A stretch of DNA of 64,000 nt, from assembly GCA_020636075.1 (NCBI GenBank), contig JACJYO010000003.1, forward strand, positions 434,001-498,000. The letters are read 5' to 3'. This document shows positions 27,963-37,695 of the stretch, one piece after another. Both the position numbers and the translations under genes were made by a program. Positions within the stretch are counted from its first letter, which is position 1. The number at the start of each line of letters is the position of its first letter. The notes below the pieces were generated by a model. The model searched no databases and was not told the DNA's origin. It saw nothing but the letters and a program-made list of their open reading frames with translations. This DNA is from Lewinellaceae bacterium (GTDB lineage: Bacteria; Bacteroidota; Bacteroidia; Chitinophagales; Saprospiraceae).

Positions 27963-29456
27963 TCAGTGCGTCCGCCAGAAATAGGGCATGAACAGGATAA
28001 GGACAGAAAACAGCTCCAGGCGGCCGAGCAACATCAGCACGGACAATACCCACTTGCCGGCATCCGGAATTTTGGAAAAATTGTCCAACGGACCTACCTG
28101 ACCAATACCAGGGCCGACATTGCCCAGGCAAGTGGCTACAGCGCCAATAGCTGTGAGCAGCGGGTCTTTGAAATCGGCTAAGATGATTGTCATGATCAGG
28201 GAGCCGATCAAAAACAGGATCATGTAGATCAGCAGAAAAACAAGGATGTGGGTCAGAATGCGCGGTGCAACCAGTTGCCTGTCGATCTTGATCCGGATGA
28301 GCGCCTTGGCGTGCAGCAGGCGTTTGAACTCCAAAAAGGAGTTTTTGAAAAACACCAGGTGCCGGATAACTTTTATGCCCCCGGCTGTGGAGCCGGCACA
28401 GGCGCCGACAAATAACAAAATGAAAAAGAGCAGCGTCAGGGCCGGTGTCCAGGCCGTATAGTCGGCCGTTACGAATCCCGTGGTAGTTAAAATGGACAGG
28501 ATTTGAAAGGCGGAATCGCGAAAGGCTTGTTCAAAGGGCAGATCGGTCAGGTTGTACACTGTAGTGGTAACCAGCGCGATCAAAATAATGACCAGCAGGA
28601 AATAGGCTTTAAATTCATCACTGCGCCACACTTTGTGGAACCGGCGTGTCAGCCCGTAATAGATCACGGTATAGTTTACACCGGCCATGAACATAAAAAA
28701 GGTAATGATATACTGGATGGCAGGCGATTGATAATAGGCAATGCTGGCATTTTTGGTAGAAAAGCCGCCTGTGGCCATGGTGGTAAAGCTGTGGTTTACG
28801 GCATCGTAAAAATCCATGCCGTACATGTAGAGGAGCAGGCAAAGCGCCACGGTAAGCCCAACGTAGATCAGCCAGAGGCGCTTGGCTGTTTCCTTGATCC
28901 GGGGGTGGATCTTGTCGGAGGTCGGGCCGGGCGCTTCAGCGACGAACAACTCAACGCCACCAATACCCAACAGCGGGAAAATGGCCACCGTCAGCACAAT
29001 GATCCCCATACCGCCGATCCATTGGGTCAGGCTGCGCCAAAACAATATTCCCTTGGGTACTGCTTCGATATCGTTCAATACCGAAGCGCCGGTGGTGGTG
29101 AGCCCGGAAACACTTTCAAAAAATGCGTTGGCCAGGTCGGGCATGGTATCGCTCAGAAGGTAGGGTATCGCGCAGACAAATGAAACTGCAAACCAACCCA
29201 GCGCAACGATCAGGTACCCTTCCCGTTTGGCAATGTTGTCTTTTTGCTTGGCTTTTTTCCAGTACAACAAGCGCCCGGCAACTACGGTAAAAAGCGCCGA
29301 CCAGAATAATGGAAGCGCGTCGCCGCTGTCGTAGATTAAACACACCGGGAGCGTTAGCAGCATGAACACCCCGATACCGATCAGGACTACGCCGATTACA
29401 TTGGATACGATCCCAAAGTTTATCATGAAGTTGTTGGCGGGTGTTTTGCTTTGCAC
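27963..29456 (-). CDS. trkH: Potassium uptake protein, TrkH family
   Basis: A 497-residue polytopic inner-membrane channel subunit. Four pore-loop repeats can be seen by their Gly-containing filters (for example SGLTTTGASVL, TTMATGGFST, LTTTGFVTADY and CLGNVGPGIGQVG). Length is typical. It lies downstream of trkA in one orientation, so the pair forms the Trk/Ktr potassium uptake system: TrkH as pore, TrkA as its nucleotide-binding gate. The gap to trkA contains a 19-base-pair hairpin. Confidence 0.94.
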   Translation of the reverse strand: MQSKTPANNFMINFGIVSNVIGVVLIGIGVFMLLTLPVCLIYDSGDALPLFWSALFTVVAGRLLYWKKAKQKDNIAKREGYLIVALGWFAVSFVCAIPYLLSDTMPDLANAFFESVSGLTTTGASVLNDIEAVPKGILFWRSLTQWIGGMGIIVLTVAIFPLLGIGGVELFVAEAPGPTSDKIHPRIKETAKRLWLIYVGLTVALCLLLYMYGMDFYDAVNHSFTTMATGGFSTKNASIAYYQSPAIQYIITFFMFMAGVNYTVIYYGLTRRFHKVWRSDEFKAYFLLVIILIALVTTTVYNLTDLPFEQAFRDSAFQILSILTTTGFVTADYTAWTPALTLLFFILLFVGACAGSTAGGIKVIRHLVFFKNSFLEFKRLLHAKALIRIKIDRQLVAPRILTHILVFLLIYMILFLIGSLIMTIILADFKDPLLTAIGAVATCLGNVGPGIGQVGPLDNFSKIPDAGKWVLSVLMLLGRLELFSVLILFMPYFWRTH

Positions 29457-29555
29457 GTAATTTAAATGTTTTTGCTGGCGCTAAATCCGGCTGGTTTGGT
29501 GCAGGATTTTTTACACGGTTTTAATGTGATTTTGATTTTTAGGTCAAATTTTGGA

Positions 29556-29595
29556 GCAACGCCACATCGGAAGCCTGCTTCCGATGTGGCGTTGC
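29556..29595. repeat. 19-bp perfect hairpin between trkA and trkH
   Basis: Arms 29556-29574 and 29577-29595 are exact complements around a 2-base loop. A second small hairpin (CGAAG...CTTCG) follows at 29596-29612, next to the trkA stop. No T-run, so processing or attenuation between the two genes is as likely as termination. Confidence 0.8.
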
Positions 29596-29612
29596 CGAAG
29601 TAAAACTTCGGG

Positions 29613-30953
29613 TTACTTAAATATTTCTTCCACTTTATGAATAGCCTCCGGCAGGGCGAAGACGATAACCTTGTCGTTGATCTCAAACTGAAAATCGCCG
29701 TTGGGGATATAAGCTTGCTCGCCGCGCACCACACCGGCAATGACTGATTTTTTGGGCATGTGCAACTCCTGGATCGAGTGGGTGAGCAGGCGGTTGCGTT
29801 TGTGCACGACAAATTCGATCATTTCGGCGTCTACGCCGTGCAAGCTGACAATGGCTTCCACCTGGCCTTTGCGCACATAGCGGAAGATTTCGTTGGCAGC
29901 GATCAGTTTTTTATTGATGATCGTATCTACGCCGATGTTCTGGGAAATGTGCGTGTAATTTACATTGTCGACCATGGCAATCGTTTTGTACACGCCTATT
30001 TCATCGGCCATCAGGCTGGTGATGATATTCGTTTCAGAGTTCGGGGTAAGCGCCAGGAATGCGTCCATTTTGTCGAGCCCCTCTTCCTTCAACAGATCAA
30101 CATTGCTGGGGTCGCCGATGACGATCAGGGTATTGTGCAGGCTTTCCAAAAATTGCTTGCCGGCCTCCTTGTCGGCCATGACAATCGTAACCGCATAGTC
30201 GTTTTCAATGAGTTGGGCGGTGCGCAGGGCAATGGCCGTACTGCCGATGATCATTACCCGTTTGATGGGCCTGAACTGGCTGCCGGCGAGGTTCATGGCG
30301 CCGTCCACAAAGCGGCTTTTCGCCACGAGGTAGAGGTAGTCGCCGCCGCGCAACACCGTGTTTTTATCCGGGATAATGGTTTCCTGGCCGCGCAGGATGG
30401 CAATGCTTTTAAAATCAAAATCGGGGTTGAGTCCGTCAATTTCCGCAATGGTTTTATTGATCAGCGGGCAGGTAGTCCCGGCCTTAAAGCCAACTACCGA
30501 GATTTTCCCTTTTTCAAATTCAAACACATCGGTAAATGAGCCGCGTTGCAGCAGGCGTTTGATTTCCTGGGCCGCCAGTATTTGCGGGGAGATCAGAATA
30601 TCCACGCCCAGTTTTTGGAAAACTTCCTTCTGCGCATCTTCGAGGTATTCGGGGTTGCTGACGCGCGCAATGGTTTTTTTTGCGCCCATCTGCTTGGCCA
30701 GAATAGCGACCAGCAGGTTGGTCTTTTCCGAGGTGGTTACAGCGAGAAAAAGTTTGACTTTTTCGATGTTGGCCTGCTCCAATATGTCGGTGGATGCAGC
30801 ATCCCCGCGGATGGTCATCACATCCAGGTGGGTGGCGGCATGGCTCAATACATCCTCATCGGTATCGATCAGGGTGATATCCTGGTCTTCATTGGCCAGC
30901 AGCGCGGCCAGGTGAAAACCGACAGCGCCGGCGCCTGCAATAACAATTTTCAT
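29613..30953 (-). CDS. trkA: Trk system potassium transport regulator TrkA
   Basis: A 446-residue cytosolic protein with two RCK halves. The first Rossmann motif is GAGAVGFHLA with acidic IDTDED; the second is IIGSTAIALRTAQ, with the glycine pattern partly lost. Each is followed by an RCK_C domain. It binds NAD(H)/ATP and gates TrkH. The start is firm, MKIVIAGAG being the family N-terminus. A -7 element ends only 4 bases before this ATG, so the mRNA may have no leader. Confidence 0.95.
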   Translation of the reverse strand: MKIVIAGAGAVGFHLAALLANEDQDITLIDTDEDVLSHAATHLDVMTIRGDAASTDILEQANIEKVKLFLAVTTSEKTNLLVAILAKQMGAKKTIARVSNPEYLEDAQKEVFQKLGVDILISPQILAAQEIKRLLQRGSFTDVFEFEKGKISVVGFKAGTTCPLINKTIAEIDGLNPDFDFKSIAILRGQETIIPDKNTVLRGGDYLYLVAKSRFVDGAMNLAGSQFRPIKRVMIIGSTAIALRTAQLIENDYAVTIVMADKEAGKQFLESLHNTLIVIGDPSNVDLLKEEGLDKMDAFLALTPNSETNIITSLMADEIGVYKTIAMVDNVNYTHISQNIGVDTIINKKLIAANEIFRYVRKGQVEAIVSLHGVDAEMIEFVVHKRNRLLTHSIQELHMPKKSVIAGVVRGEQAYIPNGDFQFEINDKVIVFALPEAIHKVEEIFK

Positions 30954-30957
30954 GGGG

Positions 30958-30965
30958 CAAAAGTA
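30958..30965 (-). promoter_or_regulatory. -7 element of trkA, giving a probably leaderless mRNA
   Basis: On the minus strand TACTTTTG-CCCC-ATG: the TAnnTTTG element is 4 bases from the start codon, so transcription should begin at or next to the A of ATG. Confidence 0.6.
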
Positions 30966-30992
30966 ATCTACTCCCGGATTAATTTAACTGCC

Positions 30993-31307
30993 TCATTCCT
31001 GTGCGCCGGCGTGTTTTCCGGATTTTTGGATATCCAGTTCCAGGCGGAGTATTTTGGCAAGCTGGCGCAGGAGCAGAAAAAAGCCAATTGCTGCGACCGG
31101 GAGCACGATCGCCCAGTTGGAGTGCAGAAAAATCCACAGCGCCTCCACGGGGTCTGTTGTGGGAATATGTGAACCCGTTCCCGATTGGGTAAGGTGGGGA
31201 AAAATATTGCCGGACAAACCATCGCATAAACAAAACAACAAGGATGCCAGGGCCGGAGCAGAACTCAGTCCGGCAATAACCAGTAGAATTACCAGGGAAC
31301 GTTTCAT
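30993..31307 (-). CDS. Small membrane protein, unknown function
   Basis: 104 residues from ATG 31307 (MKRSLVILLVIAGLSSAPALA), a signal peptide or first membrane helix. A Cys-containing hydrophobic stretch (SLLFCLCDG), a loop, and a second helix (WAIVLPVAAIGFFLLL) follow, then a charged tail. The frame is open to 31352, but the later ATG fits the signal sequence. It lies 39 bases upstream of trkA on the same strand. I do not recognise the family; a link with potassium uptake would be guesswork. Confidence 0.55.
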   Translation of the reverse strand: MKRSLVILLVIAGLSSAPALASLLFCLCDGLSGNIFPHLTQSGTGSHIPTTDPVEALWIFLHSNWAIVLPVAAIGFFLLLRQLAKILRLELDIQKSGKHAGAQE

Positions 31308-31506
31308 AACAAATACATTTTCGCAAGTCGTTTTGGCGGGTGGGCATTGCACAGTATTAATCGTTCTTTGCTTAAAACATTAGCAGCAGGCGCTGTTAAA
31401 TTTCAAGAAATACCGGTGTAGCGGTATAGACGAGTTGTTTGCCCGAAATCTCAACGCGCGTTTTTTTCGTCAAACGGCAGGGCAAAAGGTGCATCTTGCA
31501 AGGCGC

Positions 31507-31535
31507 TTGTTATTTTGCCTGTAGGCATAGTTTTG
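31507..31535 (+). promoter_or_regulatory. Promoter of the caspase-WD40 gene
   Basis: TTG (31507-31509), 18 bases, TAGTTTTG (31528-31535): a full match to the phylum consensus, 18 bases before ATG 31554. The gap 31308-31506 shows nothing else clear. Confidence 0.7.
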
Positions 31536-31553
31536 TTTAATGAAAAATAAACC

Positions 31554-34500
31554 ATGAAAACAACGCTCACGCTCCTGTTTATGCTCACGGCAGCTTTACT
31601 GGCCGGTCAACCTGCATTCCGGGACGATCAGCCCCATTTTTACGGACTGATCATCGGGGTGTCCGATTATCCGGGCAAGGAATATGATTTGCAATTTTGC
31701 GCCTCAGACGCCGTTCGGCTCGCGGCCAACTTGCAAGGCTGCGTCGCGCCGTTATATCTCGAAGCCAATACGCACATTAAACTGCTCTCGACAGATGCTG
31801 ACAGCCTATCGGCGGATTGGCCGAATAAAGAAAATATACAAGCGGCATTCCGGGATATCGCTGCTAAAATCCGCCCACAGGATGTCTTTTTTCTGTTTTT
31901 TGCCAGCCATGCCATTGCCACTGCCGACAGCCTGACCAAGCAATTTTATTTTCTGTTACCTGATTTTCCCAATTCTCCCTATATGTCCATCCTTGGAACG
32001 GCCCCGGAAATTCGCCCTGCGGACACACCGTTCACGATTTCGTCAGCAGACTTGTTCGAATGGCTTGGGGCCATCCGTACCAACAAAAAAGTTATTATCA
32101 ATGATTGCGCTCGTTCCGGGCAAATGATCGTCGATTACAAAAAGACAATCCCGGACCATGCTGCAATAACGAATGCGTACCCGGGCATGTATATGCTTAC
32201 CGGAGCGCAACAGAATGGCTTGGCTTTTGAGGCTAACTCGATTGGCGGCGGCCTGATGACCTATTGTTTCAACACGGTACTTTCCGGGAAATCCCTCATC
32301 GGGAGCACCGTTATTAGTCAGCTCGAGTCGAAGCCGGTGGAGCTGATTGATATTAATACAGCCTTTCACTATACCTACCTGCTTACGCAGGAGGTCAGCA
32401 AGGAAATCGGTAGGTTGCAGGTGCCGATGATCTATTTGTCGCCATCGAGTGAAAGTTTTGACCTGGGCTTTGTCAATGATACCATCACCTTGTCCGGCAA
32501 ATCGGATCAAAGTTTTGTGGAGTGGTATCTGAATGTAAACCTGCTGCAAGAGGCTGCGCCTGCGGTAAAAAGTACCGCCCGCCCCTTAAACCTGATCATC
32601 CCCAATGGCCATTCCAGGGCGGTATCGACCTTTGATTATTCACCCGACAGCCTGTATCTCCTGACTGGCAGTGCGGATAAAACGGCGCGTTTATGGGATA
32701 GGGCACGCAATGAAATCGTGGTATATCGCGGCCATTCCGGGGCAATCGAGGAGGTTGCATTTGCCGGTGGGGGGCAGCGGGTGCTGACCCGCAGTTCGGA
32801 TGGTACCGTCAAGTTATGGACGCTGGAAGGTCGCGAAATTGTGTCGCTGGACAAGGTCAACGACATGGCGGTTACCAGTGACGGCCGGTTTTTCCTGACT
32901 TCCGGAAATTCGTTTAATTCCACCCTTCGCGATCTGGAGGGCAAGCCGGTTGGTGCGCCCTTACAGCACCCCAGCGTCGTTACAAAAGTGGCTGTTTCCG
33001 GCAATGGCGACAGGTTTTTGACTTACGGCCTCGACAATACGGCCATACTTTGGGACGGGAATGGTCATCAGATTGTATCCCTGGAAATAGGCAGGGTGCT
33101 TCGTTCGGATCAACAGTTTCACTTTTCCAAGGATGGTAACTACATCTTTTGTGGAACGGTGTACGGACCGGGCGTTTACAATGGCAAAATTTGGAATAGC
33201 GCCGGGGAAGTGCTTGTTCAGGAGGACCAGGCATTATTTGGGGATAAAAAGAAAATACCGCTGTCAAACCCATTATTTATTGGCAAAATCACCTTGAAAA
33301 TTGATGCTGCAGTATTTGAAATCTGGCAAACTACAGTGAACCCAAGACTATTCGACTTAAGCGATGAAACAGGGTTAAAGCCAACTGCAGAATCCGGCTC
33401 CAAGCGAACCATTTGTTTTTCGCCAAATGGTGGAAACCCGGTCTTGTTCAGCATGGGTAAAACCGCCTATTTGTGGGACCTGACCACCAATATTCGCACG
33501 CCCCTGACGGGAATCAACTCGAATGTGCTTTCCACAGCCGTTGCGCCGGATGGACGCACGTTTCTCACGGCGGAGGAGGACGGCCGGATAAGCCTTTGGG
33601 ATATTGAAGGCCAAGGCATCGGTTCTTTTGGTTTGGCGGAAAAAATTAAGAAAATACGCTTTTCGCCGGACGGACGGCAAATACTCGCAGTTTGCGCTAA
33701 AAACGTCTTTCAATTGACTTTGGAGGGCCAAAAACTGCATACTTTTAATTTAACCGACAGTCCGATTCTTGATGCTGACGTTGCTCCCGATGGAACATCC
33801 ATACTTCTGGGTGGGCTCAATGAGGCTGTCCTCAAGGGCGCCACGGAGACTACTGTTTTGGGTTGGGAGCGGGATTCGATACTTCCGGACCAATTTGGTT
33901 TTAGCGCCGTGGCGGTTTCGCCGGATGGCGCTGCCTTTTTGACTGCCAACGGTGTACAAGGCACGGCCCGACTTTCGAATTTACCAGACCCGGTTTTGAA
34001 AATAAAATTGCCTTTTGCGCAGGCTGCTTTTTCTGCCGAAGGCCAGTACATTTTGCTGGGCAGTGGGAATTTGAATTTGCCTGGGCAGTATCAAGATTTC
34101 GTGCAGCCTGGAGTAGGGTATTTGCTAAGCCAGGATGGCCGGCTCCTGCACATGCTAAAGGGGCATACCGAGCCCATAACAGCCCTGGGATTTCATCCGA
34201 ATCGGCGCCATGTGTATACGGTAAGCGCCGACGGAACCATAAAATTCTGGGATATTCAAAGCGGGGAAGAAGTCGGCACCTTTATCCCCTTGAATGCAAC
34301 CGATTGGGTGGTCACCTCCCCCTCAGGCCTTTTTGACGCTTCGCCGGGCGCCATGCGTTCCATGTATTTTGTATTTGGCCTTGAAATTATTGAACTGGAG
34401 CAATTTAAAACACGCTACTACGAACCCGGCTTGCTGGCCAAAATTTTGGGAAATATTCCGGGCGGCCTGCGCCCCGTAGACGCGATGAGCAATCTGGAAC

Positions 34501-35999
34501 TTTACCCCAAAATTCGCGCTGCTTCCATTGAAAACGATCGCCTCCGGGTTCAGTTGGAGGAACGCGACGGTGGCATCGGCGATGTTGTGCTCCTGCTCAA
34601 CGACAACATCCAACTGAATGCCAACATCAATCCTGGCTTTAAACCGGCTTTCGAGGCAGACCTCAAGCCTTATGCGCATTATTTCTCCACCGATACGATC
34701 AATCGGCTGTCGCTGCTGGCCTGCAACCGCGCGGGCTGGCTCAACGGCCAGGCCTACAGGTTAAATTACCGACCGACTGAAATTATCAGAGAGCGCGGCA
34801 ATTCCGAACCAAATTCGTTGCGAAAAACCAAGGACGCACCCCTGGATTCCATCAACTTGTATGCCCTGATTGTGGGCACTTCCCGGTATTCCGGGGAGCA
34901 CCTCAAATTGAATTACCCGGACAAGGATGCGCAGGCTTTCGCCGATGCCCTGCGTTTGTGTGGCGAGCCGTTGTTTGGGAAAAACATTGAAGTCAAACTG
35001 CTGAGCACCAATGCCGAACCCTGGCCGCGCAAGGCCGAAATCCGGCAGGCCCTGCAGGCCTTCGCAGCCAAAGCAGACCCCAACGACATCCTGCTGGTGT
35101 ACCTCTCCGGCCACGGCATTACCTACCCACCCAACAGCGAAAAGGGTCAGTTTTATTACCTCACCACCGATATCGTTACGGATGACCTTAAAGATCCGGC
35201 CGTCCGAAACGAAAAGGCCATCGCGCAGGACAGCCTGCAAGCGTGGATCAACCAGGTAACTGCCCGCAAACGCATCCTCATACTCGATGCCTGCAATTCA
35301 GGCCAGGTGGTCAAAACTATGGGGCCGGGCGAAAAGGCCCTCAACAGCGATCAGCGCCGGGCGCTGGAACGCATGAAAGACCGAAGCGGCATGTTTGTGC
35401 TGGCCGGCTCGGCTGCGGATAAATCGAGTTTTGAAGCCAGCCGCTTCGGGCATGGTTTGCTTACTTACAGCCTGTTGAACAACATGCCCAAAGTTGCTGC
35501 CGAAAACAAAGCCCTGATCGATGTCGGGCAGCTGTTTACGGAAGCACTGGAAGAGGTGCCCAAGCTGGCAAAAGACATTGGCCGGGCACAAACACCGGAG
35601 TTGATTGGCGCCGGAAGTTTCGATATCGGGATGATCAAGGGTGCCCCGCCGTTTGCCATACCCCAAACCATTCCGGTATTCCTGCGCACTAATTTTACCA
35701 ATAAAAAATCCATCGATTTGGTTGGGCTCTCCCGGGCGGTGAACAGCCGCCTCGAATTCCTCGCCGGCCAAAAAGAACCTGCGCTTGCCTACTGGGACCT
35801 GGTGGAGTTTCCCGGTGACCATTACTACCTTGGCGGCAGTTACGAACAAGTGGGAGAAGCCATATCGGGCGAATCCTGGCTGTACCGCGAGGATAAGGAA
35901 TTGACATCGTTTAAATTCTCGGGCTCAGCAACACGGCTCGATGCCCTGGCGGAGCAGATTCTCGACCAGGCTTTTATTTATTTAAACAAAAAGAAATAA
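31554..35999 (+). CDS. Exported caspase-WD40-caspase protein
   Basis: A 1481-residue protein with a signal peptide (MKTTLTLLFMLTAALLAGQ). The first C14 caspase-like domain (about 25-270) has FFASHAI with His119 and NDCARSG with Cys185. A WD40 propeller follows (about 350-950; for example GSADKTARLWD, SSDGTVKLW, SADGTIKFWD), then the DWVVTSPSGLFDAS segment often seen at the end of bacterial WD40-caspase proteins. The second C14 domain (about 1105-1340) is canonical, with YLSGHG (His1187) and LDACNSGQ (Cys1247). About 140 residues follow that I cannot assign. Both dyads are present, though the first His sits in ASHA rather than SGHG. Expected location is the periplasm or outside; substrate and trigger unknown. 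It has its own promoter. Confidence 0.9.
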   Translation: MKTTLTLLFMLTAALLAGQPAFRDDQPHFYGLIIGVSDYPGKEYDLQFCASDAVRLAANLQGCVAPLYLEANTHIKLLSTDADSLSADWPNKENIQAAFRDIAAKIRPQDVFFLFFASHAIATADSLTKQFYFLLPDFPNSPYMSILGTAPEIRPADTPFTISSADLFEWLGAIRTNKKVIINDCARSGQMIVDYKKTIPDHAAITNAYPGMYMLTGAQQNGLAFEANSIGGGLMTYCFNTVLSGKSLIGSTVISQLESKPVELIDINTAFHYTYLLTQEVSKEIGRLQVPMIYLSPSSESFDLGFVNDTITLSGKSDQSFVEWYLNVNLLQEAAPAVKSTARPLNLIIPNGHSRAVSTFDYSPDSLYLLTGSADKTARLWDRARNEIVVYRGHSGAIEEVAFAGGGQRVLTRSSDGTVKLWTLEGREIVSLDKVNDMAVTSDGRFFLTSGNSFNSTLRDLEGKPVGAPLQHPSVVTKVAVSGNGDRFLTYGLDNTAILWDGNGHQIVSLEIGRVLRSDQQFHFSKDGNYIFCGTVYGPGVYNGKIWNSAGEVLVQEDQALFGDKKKIPLSNPLFIGKITLKIDAAVFEIWQTTVNPRLFDLSDETGLKPTAESGSKRTICFSPNGGNPVLFSMGKTAYLWDLTTNIRTPLTGINSNVLSTAVAPDGRTFLTAEEDGRISLWDIEGQGIGSFGLAEKIKKIRFSPDGRQILAVCAKNVFQLTLEGQKLHTFNLTDSPILDADVAPDGTSILLGGLNEAVLKGATETTVLGWERDSILPDQFGFSAVAVSPDGAAFLTANGVQGTARLSNLPDPVLKIKLPFAQAAFSAEGQYILLGSGNLNLPGQYQDFVQPGVGYLLSQDGRLLHMLKGHTEPITALGFHPNRRHVYTVSADGTIKFWDIQSGEEVGTFIPLNATDWVVTSPSGLFDASPGAMRSMYFVFGLEIIELEQFKTRYYEPGLLAKILGNIPGGLRPVDAMSNLELYPKIRAASIENDRLRVQLEERDGGIGDVVLLLNDNIQLNANINPGFKPAFEADLKPYAHYFSTDTINRLSLLACNRAGWLNGQAYRLNYRPTEIIRERGNSEPNSLRKTKDAPLDSINLYALIVGTSRYSGEHLKLNYPDKDAQAFADALRLCGEPLFGKNIEVKLLSTNAEPWPRKAEIRQALQAFAAKADPNDILLVYLSGHGITYPPNSEKGQFYYLTTDIVTDDLKDPAVRNEKAIAQDSLQAWINQVTARKRILILDACNSGQVVKTMGPGEKALNSDQRRALERMKDRSGMFVLAGSAADKSSFEASRFGHGLLTYSLLNNMPKVAAENKALIDVGQLFTEALEEVPKLAKDIGRAQTPELIGAGSFDIGMIKGAPPFAIPQTIPVFLRTNFTNKKSIDLVGLSRAVNSRLEFLAGQKEPALAYWDLVEFPGDHYYLGGSYEQVGEAISGESWLYREDKELTSFKFSGSATRLDALAEQILDQAFIYLNKKK

Positions 36000-36011
36000 T
36001 CCGGAGAGTGA

Positions 36012-37577
36012 CTACCCCCCAACCAAGTTAAACGACAGTCCTACAAAATAGCCCAACTCGTAGCGCGACTCCGTCTGGAGTTCGCTCGAATCGCGCGCAA
36101 AGGTATCGCCGACTTCATAGCCGCCGTTCAGCTTGTTCACTTTTCCGCCCAGCAGGCCTGCGCTTAGCACGATGCGCTGGCCGCGACCCAGTACCAGGCT
36201 GGGGCCTAAAAAGAATGCCACGTTGTCGAGCCCGTTTTCGCCGCCCAGCGGGATGCCGACGCCGAAGGAACCGCCCAGGGAAACATCGCTGCGGCTTTGG
36301 CGGTAAAAATGCACGAAGGAAGTCAGGTAGGGGTTGAAGGCATCTTTTTCGGTGCTCCCGATAATGCTGTCGCGCACATAATAATCGAGCGGGCGATCAA
36401 AAAACTGGCCGAAACCGACGCCCAGACTCGCGTTGATGCGCAGCCCGCCGTAAACGCTCAGCGTGATCGGGGCCAATTGTTTGGTGGAAACGCCCTTGAT
36501 GTTAGTGGAATCGATCGGCGTAAACCGCAAGCTCATCTCCAGATTTTCAGATCCCACAGTTTGCCGGTAGGTTTTCGAAAAATCGTTTTCCATAACCGTG
36601 AGATAGGTCAGGCGCAGGTCGGTCAGGGTTTGCACGTCGAGGCTTTTGACGTTGGTGAGCTTGGTATTCATCTCTTTGAGGTTGCCCCGGAATGTTTCCA
36701 GGTTTGCAATTGCCACCGCGGTGTATTGATTGGCTGTGGATTTAAACGCACCGAAATTTTCGAGTTTCAGCCCAGGATCGTCAAATTTCGGATCGCTAAT
36801 CGAGACACTGGTGACTTCCATGACGCCTACCGTTTCGCTGTAAGCCTTCACATTCGTATCATACTCTTGTTGCAATTTTTTGATCTGGCCGGCGGCATCA
36901 GTTTTCTCCAGCACCGTAGTCAGGTTAATTGCTTTAGGGTCTTCCTCGCCAAAAATGCGGACCATGTATTCCTGCGAGAGTTTTTTGATCTGGCGCGGTT
37001 CCAGGCTTGGGTTGTAGCGCAAATTTTGTAGTTCGGAGGCGACAAAAGCCTGCACTTGCTGACCTTCGACTTCTAATTGGAGGCTGTTTTGCGCCGTTTC
37101 AATTTTTGTAAAAAGCTGTTTCTGCTCCAGAAAGGCTTCATTGAATTTTTCTTGCAGCGCAGACATTTCTTCCCGGAGTGCTTTTCGCTGCAACTCCTCC
37201 GCAGATGCGCCGGCACCTGACATTTGTGGAATACCGATCGTCGGAGGTGTGAACTTGCCGGGCTCGTTGCCGTTGCCAAAAAACAGATCGGTTGGCATTC
37301 CGCCGGGCAGTAGCCCACCCAGGTTGAAGGGGTTGGCCTGGCCTACCTGCACCGTAGCCTCTTGGGTTTTGACGGAGACGTTGTACAGGTAATTATTGTA
37401 GTTTTGAACGTGTAACATTACATTGCTGCCTTTGCGCGCTTTAGGTTGATCCACTACCTGGCCATTCTGCATGTAGAACACCGAATCGGTAAAAGCATCG
37501 TAATAAATGTGGAGATCCTGAGCGCCAAGCAAGGTGCCGGCCAGCAGAAAAGACATCAATAGATTCAGACGAGTCAT
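36012..37577 (-). CDS. Outer-membrane-type protein with coiled coil
   Basis: A 521-residue protein with signal peptide (MTRLNLLMSFLLAGTLLGAQ). There is an N-terminal beta part, a Gly/Pro-rich linker (about 85-120), a long helical and probably coiled-coil middle (about 125-330, starting EELQRKALREEMSALQEKF), and a C-terminal region (about 355-521). That region has alternating strands ending in ELGYFVGLSFNLVGG, compatible with a small outer-membrane beta-barrel. No known family recognised. It converges on the caspase-WD40 gene with 12 bases between stops, and is divergent from the M48 gene. Confidence 0.65.
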   Translation of the reverse strand: MTRLNLLMSFLLAGTLLGAQDLHIYYDAFTDSVFYMQNGQVVDQPKARKGSNVMLHVQNYNNYLYNVSVKTQEATVQVGQANPFNLGGLLPGGMPTDLFFGNGNEPGKFTPPTIGIPQMSGAGASAEELQRKALREEMSALQEKFNEAFLEQKQLFTKIETAQNSLQLEVEGQQVQAFVASELQNLRYNPSLEPRQIKKLSQEYMVRIFGEEDPKAINLTTVLEKTDAAGQIKKLQQEYDTNVKAYSETVGVMEVTSVSISDPKFDDPGLKLENFGAFKSTANQYTAVAIANLETFRGNLKEMNTKLTNVKSLDVQTLTDLRLTYLTVMENDFSKTYRQTVGSENLEMSLRFTPIDSTNIKGVSTKQLAPITLSVYGGLRINASLGVGFGQFFDRPLDYYVRDSIIGSTEKDAFNPYLTSFVHFYRQSRSDVSLGGSFGVGIPLGGENGLDNVAFFLGPSLVLGRGQRIVLSAGLLGGKVNKLNGGYEVGDTFARDSSELQTESRYELGYFVGLSFNLVGG

Positions 37578-37695
37578 TTCAAATGATTTTTTTAGATAAG
37601 CGGTTTGCAGATGGTAAGTATATTGTTTTTTCCGTATTTATCTGGTAGAAATTTTAAATAATTGCCCATAGGGTTAAACTAAACCAGAATGCTTT

